Source: Aeromicrobium massiliense JC14 (GTDB lineage Bacteria > Actinomycetota > Actinomycetes > Propionibacteriales > Nocardioidaceae). Taken from it: a stretch of 64,000 nt of DNA. Position 1 is the first letter of the stretch. Each line of letters starts with the position of its first letter. A model generated the notes under the pieces. That model did no database searches. It was not told where the DNA came from and worked only from the letters and a program-made list of their open reading frames with translations. Where the stretch lies: positions 528,377 through 592,376 of the forward strand of contig NZ_HE978637.1 in the NCBI RefSeq assembly GCF_000312105.1. The letters are read 5' to 3'. Shown here piece after piece: positions 17,925 to 25,623 of the stretch. The translations under genes and the position numbers were made by a program.

Positions 17925-19235
17925 TCAGGCGGGTTCGAGGACGCGGGGTCGGTGCTTGACGTGGCGGGCGTGGCGGAGGGGTCGCTGCTGTGGATCGATG
18001 CGTGGTGGTGGGATGACTTCGACGACGCCGTCCTGACTCAACCGGGCGGTCCAATCGCTGTCGTGGAGCAGGTGGTGGTGGAAGAAGCAGAAGAGCGCGC
18101 CGTTGTCGATCGAGGTCTCGCCGCCGTGGCTGAACGGGACCAAGTGGTGGGCCTCGCACCAGCCCGGTGGCCGGTCGCAGCCCTTCCACGAGCAGCCCTT
18201 GTCGCGGGTGGCGAGGGCGATGCGCTGGTAGCGGTCGTGCAGTCGCTTGCTGGTTCCGAGGTCGAGCACCCGGGAGTCGCCGTCGAGCACCACCGGGATC
18301 AGGCTGGCGCTGCAAGCGAGCCGTCGGGCCTGCGATGCGCTCATGCTCGCGCCCGTGGAAAGCGTGGCCCGGGAGACCCGCTCGCGCAGGTCGTCGTAGT
18401 CGATGTTGATCGTCACCGTGGCGGCGACGCCGCCGGCCTGCGGGAACGCGTCCTGCGGGAGGTGCTCGACCAGCTCGCACAGGGCCAAGCCCATCCGGCG
18501 GGCGTGGTCGAGGCGGCCGATCTCGGCGTCGGAGTGGTCGCCGTCGACGTCGCGGAAGATCGCGCCATCGCGGCGGGGTGAGGCGAGCCCTTCGAGGACG
18601 GTCTTGAGCATGTCGGCCTGCACGTCCGGGAGCACGCCTCGGATGCTGCTGCGACCTCGTCCCATCCTGGTGATGGAGAGGTGGGTCTCGTCCCAGGCCT
18701 GCTTCTCCTGGCGCTCGAGCTGGGCGCCGATGATCTCGTCGGCCGAGTCGGGATCCACGACCTCGACGATCCGGTTCGCGAGCCGGCGCAGGTCGTCCGC
18801 CCCGAACTCGCGGGCGTGTTCGAGGAGGGTGGCTTCAGCGTCGTCGTGCTGCTCGTCCACGAACCACTCCGGCAGGGCGTCGAGCGCCTTGAGGATGATG
18901 TGCGCCTGCTCGGTCGTCAGCCGGCCGGTGGCCCACCGTTCGCGGGTGAGGGTGCCGCGCGTCGGGTCGAGCCGCGTGAGCGAGACGAGCTTCGACGCCT
19001 CGCGCTTCGACACGTTCGTGGTGTTGGCCAGCCAGACGGCGGGGGAGGTGCAGCCGTCCTCACGGGGGAGGCCACGATCCTCGGCGGCCGCGGTGAGCCG
19101 AACGGTCAGCGCCTGCAACGCGGCGGCTGCCCGGGCTGCGGCTTTGAGTTCGGCCCGGATCTCGCGGTCGGTCAGCGTCCACGGCTCGAGCGTGCTGGAC
19201 TCCTCCAGCAGTGCCTGAACCTGGTCGCTGATCAT
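17925..19235 (-). CDS. DUF222 / HNH endonuclease-domain protein (13E12-repeat-like)
   Basis: 436 residues. A long helical DUF222 domain (about 20-330; typical SPAVWLANTTNVSKREASKLV and RLTTEQAHIILKALDALPE) is followed by an HNH nuclease domain: GCSWKGCDRPPGWCEAHHL, PFSHGGETSIDNGALFCFFH, with the zinc-binding cysteines and the His-His/Asn/His catalytic series intact. This family occurs in many copies per genome in actinobacteria (the M. tuberculosis 13E12 repeat proteins are members). Several of those are SOS-controlled, and here a LexA-like box sits 14 bases upstream of the start. Biological role unknown; neither a homing endonuclease nor a restriction enzyme can be claimed. Confidence 0.88.
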   Translation of the reverse strand: MISDQVQALLEESSTLEPWTLTDREIRAELKAAARAAAALQALTVRLTAAAEDRGLPREDGCTSPAVWLANTTNVSKREASKLVSLTRLDPTRGTLTRERWATGRLTTEQAHIILKALDALPEWFVDEQHDDAEATLLEHAREFGADDLRRLANRIVEVVDPDSADEIIGAQLERQEKQAWDETHLSITRMGRGRSSIRGVLPDVQADMLKTVLEGLASPRRDGAIFRDVDGDHSDAEIGRLDHARRMGLALCELVEHLPQDAFPQAGGVAATVTINIDYDDLRERVSRATLSTGASMSASQARRLACSASLIPVVLDGDSRVLDLGTSKRLHDRYQRIALATRDKGCSWKGCDRPPGWCEAHHLVPFSHGGETSIDNGALFCFFHHHLLHDSDWTARLSQDGVVEVIPPPRIDPQQRPLRHARHVKHRPRVLEPA

Positions 19236-19249
19236 CCGTAACCCCCGTG

Positions 19250-19265
19250 TCGAACGTTTGTTCTA
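19250..19265. promoter_or_regulatory. LexA (SOS) box candidate upstream of the DUF222-HNH gene
   Basis: TCGAACGTTTGTTCTA matches the actinobacterial LexA consensus TCGAAC-N4-GTTCGA at 11 of 12 defined positions. It abuts a reverse-strand TAGACT -10-like hexamer and precedes the start codon by 14 bases. Confidence 0.7.
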
Positions 19266-19270
19266 GTCTA
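19265..19270 (-). promoter_or_regulatory. Putative -10 element of the DUF222-HNH gene
   Basis: TAGACT on the reverse strand. It places transcription initiation inside the LexA-like box. Confidence 0.4.
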
Positions 19271-19328
19271 CCTCGACGGGGTGACAGGAGCAACGCGATA
19301 TCCCCGGAATTCCAGCCTTTCTCGACGC

Positions 19329-19340
19329 TTCGACAAGCTC
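19329..19340. repeat. Short dispersed repeat copy (TTCGACAAGCTC)
   Basis: One-base variant of the repeat core at 17901, in the non-coding stretch between the HNH and RNase H genes. Confidence 0.5.
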
Positions 19341-19360
19341 AGCGAGCGGGCTCGGGCGAG

Positions 19361-19488
19361 TCGACGAACTCACTGCGCCGAGCGCCTGACTCCTACGTCA
19401 TCAGCCCTCGGGCGACCACGCACCGAGGGCTCGACGAACCCACCCTGCCGAGCACCCAGCCGCGCCGTCATCAGCCCCTCGGGCGACC
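19361..19488. repeat. Two degenerate tandem copies of a roughly 70-base intergenic unit
   Basis: Each copy begins TCGACGAAC-CAC and ends GTCATCAGCC(C)CTCGGGCGACC; copy 1 is 19361-19417 and copy 2 is 19431-19488, offset by 70 bases. The middle parts have diverged. The whole 19266-19553 gap otherwise holds only the repeat at 19329 and the rnhA ribosome binding site; no gene was seen. Confidence 0.55.
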
Positions 19489-19553
19489 GTGCGGCGACGT
19501 GCGCCCGATAGGGTCGCCGAGCCTCACCCCCCAACCCCCTCGCAGGAGCCTTC

Positions 19554-20081
19554 ATGACGCTGACCCGCTCGCACACCGACGTCCTCGCGCTGCCCGGCGC
19601 GATCGTGGTCGGGACGGACGGGTCGAGCGTGCGCAACCCCGGTCCGACCGGCTGGGCGTACGTCGCCGACGACGGCACCTCGGCGTGCGGGGGGCTGGTC
19701 GAGGGCACCAACAACATCGGCGAGCTGCTGGCGGTGGAGAACGCGCTGCGCGACTTCGCCGGACGTCCGCTCGTGCTGCAGGCCGACTCGGCGTACACGA
19801 TCGGCTGCTCGACGACGTGGGCCGCGGGCTGGGCGCGCAACGGGTGGCGCAACTCCAAGAAGGAGGTCGTGGCCAACGTGGAGATCGTCCAGGCGATCTA
19901 CGCGCTCATGCAGGAGCGCCGCGACAGCCGCACCCCGGTGTTCTTCCAGAAGGTCAAGGCGCACCTGACCGACCGCACGGTGTGGCCGCTCAACGTGGCC
20001 GCCGACGAGCTGGCCGGTCAGGCGTCGGCGCGGGCCGCCCGCGGCGACGTCGCCGAGCTGCGCACCGCCGCGCGCGCCTAG
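19554..20081 (+). CDS. rnhA: Ribonuclease HI
   Basis: 175 residues. Degrades RNA in RNA-DNA hybrids. All four metal-binding acidic residues are recognisable: Asp22 in VGTDGSSVRNPGPTGWAYV, Glu57 in TNNIGELLAVENAL, Asp78 in LQADSAYTIG, and Asp151 in NVAADELAG. WARNGWRNSKK and VKAHLTDRTVWPLN match the family's handle and loop regions. The ATG follows CAGGAG. A type 2 enzyme (rnhB) is also encoded in this window, so the organism has both. Neighbouring repeats and the HNH gene suggest an unstable location. Confidence 0.92.
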   Translation: MTLTRSHTDVLALPGAIVVGTDGSSVRNPGPTGWAYVADDGTSACGGLVEGTNNIGELLAVENALRDFAGRPLVLQADSAYTIGCSTTWAAGWARNGWRNSKKEVVANVEIVQAIYALMQERRDSRTPVFFQKVKAHLTDRTVWPLNVAADELAGQASARAARGDVAELRTAARA

Positions 20082-20106
20082 TCCTCCGACCGGTTCTGGG
20101 AGCGGG

Positions 20107-20126
20107 CGACAGGCTCAGGGACCGGA
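20107..20126. repeat. 20-base repeat CGACAGGCTCAGGGACCGGA, copy 1
   Basis: Identical to 20146-20165, with the same core as the repeat at 17901. Lies in the gap between two convergent genes. Confidence 0.7.
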
Positions 20127-20137
20127 CGGCAGGCTCG

Positions 20138-20162
20138 GGTCCCTTCGACAGGCTCAGGGACC
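20138..20162. terminator. Hairpin formed by the repeat between rnhA and the M56 peptidase gene
   Basis: GGTCCCT (20138-20144) pairs with AGGGACC (20156-20162) around an 11-base loop made of the repeat core. Its location between convergent genes suggests terminator use. Confidence 0.45.
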
Positions 20163-20165
20163 GGA
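20146..20165. repeat. 20-base repeat CGACAGGCTCAGGGACCGGA, copy 2
   Basis: Exact copy of 20107-20126, offset by 39 bases. A degenerate copy (CGGCAGGCTCGGG) lies between them. Confidence 0.7.
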
Positions 20166-20169
20166 AGGC

Positions 20170-21060
20170 CTAGCGCTCGAGCAGGACGCTCCAGGCGTGC
20201 ACCATCCACGGGATCGCGATCGCGACCGTGGGGACCACGACGACGGCGGCCGAGAACAGGTAGAGCGACGCGGCGGCGAGCCGGTTGCTCGGGTCGGGGT
20301 CGCGCAGGCGGTCCAGCCGGACGGCCGCGGCCGAGCCGAGACCGAGCGCACCGGCCGGCGTCGGTGCGTCGGCCAGGGTGACCAGCGCCTTCGCGACCGG
20401 CTTCACCCCGCCCACGCGGCGCGCGGCGTCGTCGGCGAGCAGCTCGACCATGACCTGGCTCTGGTGCAGCGGCGCGTCGGTGCGCAGGAACCGCGGGTAG
20501 GCGGCACGCAGGAACTCGAACCCCTCGAGCACCAGGTCGTGGCGGGAGCGGACGTGCGAGCGCTCGTGCTCCAGCACCGCCTGCAGGCCGTCGTCGTCGA
20601 GCAGGTCGATCGTGCCGCTGGAGACCACGACGCGGGCCTTCGTGCGGTCCGGCAGGCAGTAGGCGATCGGCGTCTCGTGGCGCAGCACGCGCAGCGCGGG
20701 CTCGGCGCCGTCGGGCTCGCCGAGCAGGTCGACGAGGTGGCGCTGGCGGCGACGGCGCTCGCCGGTGCGGCGCCACACCGTCCAGGCCGCCCACCAGAAC
20801 CGGGCCCAGACGAGCACGCCGATGCCGAGCACGGCGACGTGCAGCGCGACGCGCCAGGGGGAGGGGTCGTCGACCGACACCAGCCACAGCGCGGTCGACA
20901 GGCCGGCGCCGGACGTCGCGAGGATGGCCGCCACGGCCAGCGACTGCCACATGACGATGCCCGCGCGGGGCGCGCGGAGCGGCCAGGTGCTGCGGGCGAG
21001 CAGGGCCGGGATGGGGAGCGCGAGCGCCAGCCCGAGCAGGCCCAGCCAGATCGGGGTCAC
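20170..21060 (-). CDS. M56-family (BlaR1-like) membrane metallopeptidase
   Basis: 296 residues. Hydrophobic helices near the N terminus, about 38-60, about 70-90 and at the C terminus (YLFSAAVVVVPTVAIAIPWMV) surround a cytoplasmic gluzincin domain with VLEHERSHVRSRHD, the HExxH-type zinc site. The preceding segment VVVSSGTIDLLDDDGLQ is typical of BlaR1/MecR1 peptidases. The C-terminal penicillin-binding sensor of true BlaR1 is absent; this is the short actinobacterial form paired with BlaI. The start overlaps the blaI stop by 4 bases. It probably inactivates the BlaI-type repressor on an unknown signal, which given the neighbours may be respiratory or envelope stress. Confidence 0.87.
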   Translation of the reverse strand: MTPIWLGLLGLALALPIPALLARSTWPLRAPRAGIVMWQSLAVAAILATSGAGLSTALWLVSVDDPSPWRVALHVAVLGIGVLVWARFWWAAWTVWRRTGERRRRQRHLVDLLGEPDGAEPALRVLRHETPIAYCLPDRTKARVVVSSGTIDLLDDDGLQAVLEHERSHVRSRHDLVLEGFEFLRAAYPRFLRTDAPLHQSQVMVELLADDAARRVGGVKPVAKALVTLADAPTPAGALGLGSAAAVRLDRLRDPDPSNRLAAASLYLFSAAVVVVPTVAIAIPWMVHAWSVLLER

Positions 21061-21425
21061 CGGTCGTCCATCGCCAGGATCTCGTCGAGCGCGCTGCGCA
21101 GGGCGGCCGCCTCGGACGGGTCGACGGTGCGGGCGAAGTGGACGAGCGCCGCGGTGCGGTCGTCGCCGGCGCTGTCGAGCACGGCGTGCAGCAGCTCGGA
21201 CGTCGCGGCGTCGCGGGAGACGGCCGGGCCGTAGCGGTAGGCGCGTCCGTCGCGCTCGCGCACGACCATGTCCTTCTTGTCCAGGCGGTCCAGCACGGTC
21301 ATGACGGTCGTGTAGGCCAGGTCGCGCTCGTCGAGCTTCTCCTGCACCTCGCGCACCGTCATCGGTGCGGGCGCGTCCCAGAGCGCGTTCATGACCGAGC
21401 GCTCCAGCTCCCCGAGCCGCGGCAT
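21057..21425 (-). CDS. blaI: BlaI/MecI-family transcriptional repressor
   Basis: 122 residues, the standard length. Begins MPRLGELERSVMNALWDAPAPMTVREV, continues with the recognition-helix segment DLAYTTVMTVLDRLDKKDMVVRERDGRAYRY, and ends in the helical dimerisation region. A GAGAGGA ribosome binding site precedes the ATG. Three perfect TACTAC-N5-GTAGTA palindromes fill the divergent spacer to cydA; this inverted repeat agrees with BlaI/MecI operators (TACA/TGTA core). It therefore probably represses itself and the cytochrome bd operon. No beta-lactamase gene is nearby. Confidence 0.92.
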   Translation of the reverse strand: MPRLGELERSVMNALWDAPAPMTVREVQEKLDERDLAYTTVMTVLDRLDKKDMVVRERDGRAYRYGPAVSRDAATSELLHAVLDSAGDDRTAALVHFARTVDPSEAAALRSALDEILAMDDR

Positions 21426-21439
21426 GTGACCATCCTCTC

Positions 21440-21456
21440 TACTACGTGAGGTAGTA
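21440..21456. promoter_or_regulatory. BlaI-type operator 1
   Basis: TACTAC-GTGAG-GTAGTA, a perfect 6-bp inverted repeat, 14 bases upstream of the blaI start; positioned for autoregulation. Confidence 0.85.
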
Positions 21457-21482
21457 CTTCGTTGAGACCGTGCGCTCCAGCG

Positions 21483-21499
21483 TACTACGCTCCGTAGTA
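21483..21499. promoter_or_regulatory. BlaI-type operator 2
   Basis: TACTAC-GCTCC-GTAGTA, identical arms to operators 1 and 3 with a different spacer. Confidence 0.85.
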
Positions 21500-21501
21500 G
21501 T

Positions 21502-21518
21502 TACTACGACTCGTAGTA
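21502..21518. promoter_or_regulatory. BlaI-type operator 3
   Basis: TACTAC-GACTC-GTAGTA, 19 bases from operator 2 (centre to centre) and 25 bases upstream of the cydA start. Confidence 0.85.
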
Positions 21519-21543
21519 GTTCGGACCTTCCCTAGGACCTCGC

Positions 21544-22956
21544 ATGGAAGCACTCGAGATCGCGCGGTGGCAGTTCGGCATCACCACCGTCTACCACTTC
21601 TTCTTCGTCCCGATCACGATCGGACTGTCGTTCCTGGTCGCCGGCCTGCAGACCGCGTGGTTCCGCACGCAGGACGAGAAGTACCTGCGGCTCACCAAGT
21701 TCTTCGGCAAGCTCTTCCTGATCAACTTCGCGATGGGCATCGTCACCGGCATCGTGCAGGAGTTCCAGTTCGGGATGAACTGGAGCGACTACTCCCGCTT
21801 CGTCGGCGACATCTTCGGCGCCCCGCTGGCCATCGAGGGCCTGCTCGCGTTCTTCCTGGAGTCGACCTTCCTGGGCCTGTGGATCTTCGGCTGGGAGAAG
21901 CTGCGGCCGGGCGTCCACCTCGCGACGATCTGGATCGCCGCGATCGGCACGGTGCTCAGTGCCTACTTCATCCTCGCCGCGAACTCGTTCATGCAGAACC
22001 CGGTCGGCTTCACCTTCAACGAGACGCTGAACCGCGCCGAGCTCACCGACTTCTGGGCGGTCATGACCAACCCGGTCGTCCTCGTGACCTTCCCGCACCA
22101 GATCACCGCCTGCTTCCTGGTCGGCGGCGGCTTCGTCGCCGGCGTCGCGCTGTGGCGGCTGGTGCGCCGCTCGGACGACGGCCACGCCGACACCTGGCGC
22201 ACCGCGATGCGCCTGGGCGCCGTCACCCTCGTCATCTCCGGCCTCGGCGTCGCCATCACCGGCGACATGCAGTCGAAGGTGATGATGGACGTCCAGCCCA
22301 TGAAGATGGCCGCCGCCGAGGGCCTGTACGAGGACGAGCAGCCGGCGTCCTTCTCGATCCTGACCGTCGGCACGCCCGACGGGAAGCACGAGCTGTGGTC
22401 GATCAAGGTGCCGCACCTGCTGTCGTACCTGGCCAACGGCGACTTCGACTCCGAGGTGCGCGGCATCAACAGCCTGCAGGCCGAGTACGAGGCGAAGTAC
22501 GGCGAGGGCGTGAAGTACTCGCCGAACATCCCGGTCACCTACTGGGCGTTCCGCTGGATGATCGCCCTCGGCATGGCCGCGGCCGCCGCCGGCGCGTGGC
22601 TGCTGTGGGTCACGCGCAAGGGCCGCACGCTCACCCACCGGCGCTGGGCCTGGCTCGGCGTGGCGCTGCCGTTCCTGCCCCTGTTCGGCAACTCCTTCGG
22701 CTGGATCTTCACCGAGATGGGCCGCCAGCCGTGGTTGGTGTTCGGGATGCTGCCGACTGCGGCGGGCGTCTCGCCCGGGGTCAGCGCCGGCACCGTCCTG
22801 ACGTCGCTCATCGGCTTCACCGCGCTGTACGGCGTGCTCGCGGTCATCGAGGTCAAGCTCCTGCTGGCCTACATCAACAAGGGCCTGCCGGACGAGGCCG
22901 CGCCCCGCCACCCCGACGACGTCGACGACGACACGCCCCTGGCGTTCGCGTACTGA
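21544..22956 (+). CDS. cydA: Cytochrome bd ubiquinol/menaquinol oxidase subunit I
   Basis: 470 residues. Multi-helix haem subunit of the high-affinity terminal oxidase that reduces O2 to water. His18 (TTVYHFFFVPITIG) is the expected haem b595 ligand, the FPHQITACFLVGG histidine fits haem b558, and IEGLLAFFLESTFLGLW holds the two conserved glutamates of the proton/haem d region. GRQPWLVFGML is also conserved. Total length points to the short Q-loop class usual in actinobacteria. AGGA lies a few bases before the ATG. It heads cydABDC, which the three upstream operators should repress. Confidence 0.96.
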   Translation: MEALEIARWQFGITTVYHFFFVPITIGLSFLVAGLQTAWFRTQDEKYLRLTKFFGKLFLINFAMGIVTGIVQEFQFGMNWSDYSRFVGDIFGAPLAIEGLLAFFLESTFLGLWIFGWEKLRPGVHLATIWIAAIGTVLSAYFILAANSFMQNPVGFTFNETLNRAELTDFWAVMTNPVVLVTFPHQITACFLVGGGFVAGVALWRLVRRSDDGHADTWRTAMRLGAVTLVISGLGVAITGDMQSKVMMDVQPMKMAAAEGLYEDEQPASFSILTVGTPDGKHELWSIKVPHLLSYLANGDFDSEVRGINSLQAEYEAKYGEGVKYSPNIPVTYWAFRWMIALGMAAAAAGAWLLWVTRKGRTLTHRRWAWLGVALPFLPLFGNSFGWIFTEMGRQPWLVFGMLPTAAGVSPGVSAGTVLTSLIGFTALYGVLAVIEVKLLLAYINKGLPDEAAPRHPDDVDDDTPLAFAY

Positions 22957-22967
22957 GAGGCATCCTC

Positions 22968-23981
22968 ATGGAGCTCACCACCGTCTGGTTCATCCTCATC
23001 GCCGTCCTGTGGGTCGGCTACCTCACCCTCGAGGGGTTCGACTTCGGGGTCGGCATGCTCATGGCCGTCATGGGCCGCAGCGAGACCGAGCGGCGCGTGC
23101 TGCTCAACACCATCGGCCCGGTCTGGGACGGCAACGAGGTCTGGCTCATCGTCGCCGGCGGAGCCACCTTCGCGGCGTTCCCCGAGTGGTACGCGACGTT
23201 GTTCAGCGGCTTCTACCTGCCGCTGTTCGCGATCCTCGTGGCGCTCATCGTGCGCGCCGTGGGCTTCGAGTACCGGCACAAGCGTGAGGGCGCCGCCTGG
23301 AAGAAGGGCTGGGACCGGGCGATCATGGTCGGCTCGTTCCTGCCCGCGTTCGTGTGGGGCGTGGCGCTGAGCAACATCGTGCGCGGCGTGCCGATCGACG
23401 CCGACAAGGAGTTCGTCGGCACCCTGCTCGACCTGCTCAACCCGTACGCGCTGCTCGGCGGCCTGGTGACGCTGTCGGTCTTCCTCGTGCACGGCGCGAT
23501 GTTCGTGTCGCTCAAGACGGTCGGCGACATCCGCACCCGGGCGAACGCGCTCGCGGTCAAGGCCGGGCTCGGCGCGGCGCTGCTGGCCGTGGTCTTCATC
23601 TTCTGGACCGGCATGGACCAGGACCAGACGGCGGTGTGGGTGCTCGGCGCGCTGGCCGCCCTCGCCCTCGTCGGCGGCCTGCTCGCCGCGGTGGCGCAGC
23701 GTGACGGCTGGGCGTTCACCGGCACCTTCCTGGCGATCGCCCTGGTCACGGTGATGCTCTTCACCGGGCTGTTCCCCGACGTCATGCCCAGCTCGCTGGA
23801 CCCGGCGTGGAACCTGACGGTCGAGAACGCGTCGTCGACGGACTACACGCTCACGATCATGACCTGGGTCGCCGGGCTGTTCACCCCGATCGTCCTGGGC
23901 TACCAGGCCTGGTCGTACTGGGTCTTCCGCAAGCGGATCGGGACGCACCACATCCCGACCGAGACCCTCGCCGCGTCCTGA
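22968..23981 (+). CDS. cydB: Cytochrome bd oxidase subunit II
   Basis: 337 residues, all-helical membrane protein. It starts MELTTVWFILIAVLWVGYL; the segments LEGFDFGVGML, TIGPVWDGNEVWLIVAGGATFAAFP and YLPLFAILVALIVRAVGFEYR are the CydB hallmarks. ATG with GAGAGG upstream, 11 bases after cydA. It forms the heterodimeric oxidase with CydA. Confidence 0.96.
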   Translation: MELTTVWFILIAVLWVGYLTLEGFDFGVGMLMAVMGRSETERRVLLNTIGPVWDGNEVWLIVAGGATFAAFPEWYATLFSGFYLPLFAILVALIVRAVGFEYRHKREGAAWKKGWDRAIMVGSFLPAFVWGVALSNIVRGVPIDADKEFVGTLLDLLNPYALLGGLVTLSVFLVHGAMFVSLKTVGDIRTRANALAVKAGLGAALLAVVFIFWTGMDQDQTAVWVLGALAALALVGGLLAAVAQRDGWAFTGTFLAIALVTVMLFTGLFPDVMPSSLDPAWNLTVENASSTDYTLTIMTWVAGLFTPIVLGYQAWSYWVFRKRIGTHHIPTETLAAS

Positions 23982-23997
23982 GCGGGAAGGACCGACC

Positions 23998-25623
23998 GTG
24001 AAGCCGCTCGACCCCCGCCTGGTGCGCCGCTCGCGCGCGGTGCGCCGCTACCTCGCCGCGAGCATCGCGGTGGGCGTGGCGACCGCCGTGGTCGTCGTCG
24101 CGCAGGCCGCGCTGCTGGCCTGGCTGATCGCGCGGGGGTTCGAGGGACGCTCGGCCACCGCAGCGATGCTGACCGGCGTGGCGCTGTGCTTCACCGCCCG
24201 CGCCGGCCTGGCCTGGGTGCACGCGCTGCTGTCGGAGCGGGCGTCCGTCGCGGTCAAGAGCGGGCTGCGCGACGAGGTGACCGCGGCGGTGCTCGACCCG
24301 CGCCGGATCGGCGACCGGCCCGAGTCGGCGCGCGTGGTCAGCCTCCTGGGGCCGGGCCTGGACGCCCTGGACCCGTACTTCGGCAAGTTCCTGCCGCAGC
24401 TCGTGCTCACCGCGCTCGTCCCCGCCACCGTGGTGGTGGCGATCGCGACGACCGACCTGGTCGCCGCGTTCACCGTCGCGATCACGCTGCCGCTGGTCGT
24501 GATGTTCCTGGTGCTCGTGGGCAAGCTGACCCGCGACAAGGTCGACCGTCGCTACGAGGCGCTGCAGCGCCTGGGCGCCCACTTCGGCGACGTGCTCGAT
24601 GGCCTGCGGGTGCTCAAGGTCCACGGACGCCGTCAGGACCGCGGCCTGCGCAAGGTCGGTGACCAGCACCGGCGCGAGTCGGTCAAGGCGCTGCGCATGG
24701 CCTTCCTGTCGTCGTTCACGCTCGAGCTGTTCTCGACCATCTGCGTCGCGCTGGTCGCCGTGAGCATCGGCCTGCGCGTCGTCGAGGGACACATGGCGCT
24801 CGGGCCGGGCCTGTTCGTCCTGCTCCTCGCGCCCGAGGCGTTCCTGCCGGTGAAGCAGATGGGCTCGCACTTCCACGCGAGCCAGGAGGGCGTGGCCGCC
24901 GCCGGCGACGCGCTCGACCTGCTCGACCACGAGCGCGCGGCAGGCACCGCCGCCGTCCCGTCCGTAGCGACCGCCCCCGTCGTCCTGGACGCGGTCGGCG
25001 TCACCCGCCCGGGCCGCGACGTGCCCGTGCTCGCGCCGGTCACCGCGACGATCGAGCCGGGCTCGTTCGTCGCGCTCACCGGCCCGTCCGGGTCGGGCAA
25101 GTCGACCCTGCTGGACGTCCTGCTCGGCTTCCTGCGCCCCACGACCGGCCGCGTGCTCGTCGGTGGCGTCGACCTGGCCACCGCCGATCCCGCCGCCTGG
25201 CGCCGCCAGGTCGCCTGGGTGCCGCAGGTGCCCGGGCTGCTGCGCGACACCGTCGCCGCGAACGTCCGCCTGGGTGCCCGCGACGCGTCCGACGACGAGG
25301 TCGCCCGGGCGCTGGTCGGCGCCGGCGCGCCCGACCTTCCGCTCGACCGCGTGCTCGAGGACCAGGGCCGCGACCTGTCGGCGGGGGAGCGGCGGCGCGT
25401 CGGCATCGCGCGCGCCCTGCTCGCCGTCCGCTGCGGCGAGGCGCGGCTCGTCCTCATGGACGAGCCGACGGCCGGGCTCGACGCGGCCGCGGAGGCCACG
25501 GTGCTGCGCAGCCTGCGCGACCTCGGCGCCACCGTGGTCGTGGTGGCCCACCACCGCGACGTGGTCGCGGCGGCCGACACGACGATCGCCGTCGGTGGAC
25601 GGCAGGAGGTGACGGTCCGATGA
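23998..25623 (+). CDS. cydD: Thiol reductant ABC exporter subunit CydD
   Basis: 541 residues. A half-transporter with a six-helix membrane domain (about 1-320) and a nucleotide-binding domain: Walker A GPSGSGKST, signature DLSAGERRRVGIARALL, Walker B LVLMDEPTAGLD and the switch in VVVVAHHRD. With CydC it exports cysteine/glutathione-type thiols required for assembly of cytochrome bd; the function in actinobacteria (mycothiol or cysteine) is inferred. GTG start behind GGGAAGG, 16 bases after cydB. CydD and CydC are separate genes here, not the fused form seen in some actinobacteria. Confidence 0.93.
   Translation: MKPLDPRLVRRSRAVRRYLAASIAVGVATAVVVVAQAALLAWLIARGFEGRSATAAMLTGVALCFTARAGLAWVHALLSERASVAVKSGLRDEVTAAVLDPRRIGDRPESARVVSLLGPGLDALDPYFGKFLPQLVLTALVPATVVVAIATTDLVAAFTVAITLPLVVMFLVLVGKLTRDKVDRRYEALQRLGAHFGDVLDGLRVLKVHGRRQDRGLRKVGDQHRRESVKALRMAFLSSFTLELFSTICVALVAVSIGLRVVEGHMALGPGLFVLLLAPEAFLPVKQMGSHFHASQEGVAAAGDALDLLDHERAAGTAAVPSVATAPVVLDAVGVTRPGRDVPVLAPVTATIEPGSFVALTGPSGSGKSTLLDVLLGFLRPTTGRVLVGGVDLATADPAAWRRQVAWVPQVPGLLRDTVAANVRLGARDASDDEVARALVGAGAPDLPLDRVLEDQGRDLSAGERRRVGIARALLAVRCGEARLVLMDEPTAGLDAAAEATVLRSLRDLGATVVVVAHHRDVVAAADTTIAVGGRQEVTVR

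Noticed and set aside
16753..18480. A 575-codon reverse frame spanning the SIR2, acyltransferase and HNH genes
   Set aside because: It crosses three genes with clear domains and has shadow composition.
17925..19235. HNH gene as a homing endonuclease or restriction enzyme
   Set aside because: The DUF222 partner domain is typical of multicopy 13E12-like proteins; no methylase, intron or recognition domain is present.
21057..21425. BlaI as a beta-lactam resistance regulator
   Set aside because: No beta-lactamase or PBP gene is nearby, and the M56 partner lacks a penicillin sensor.
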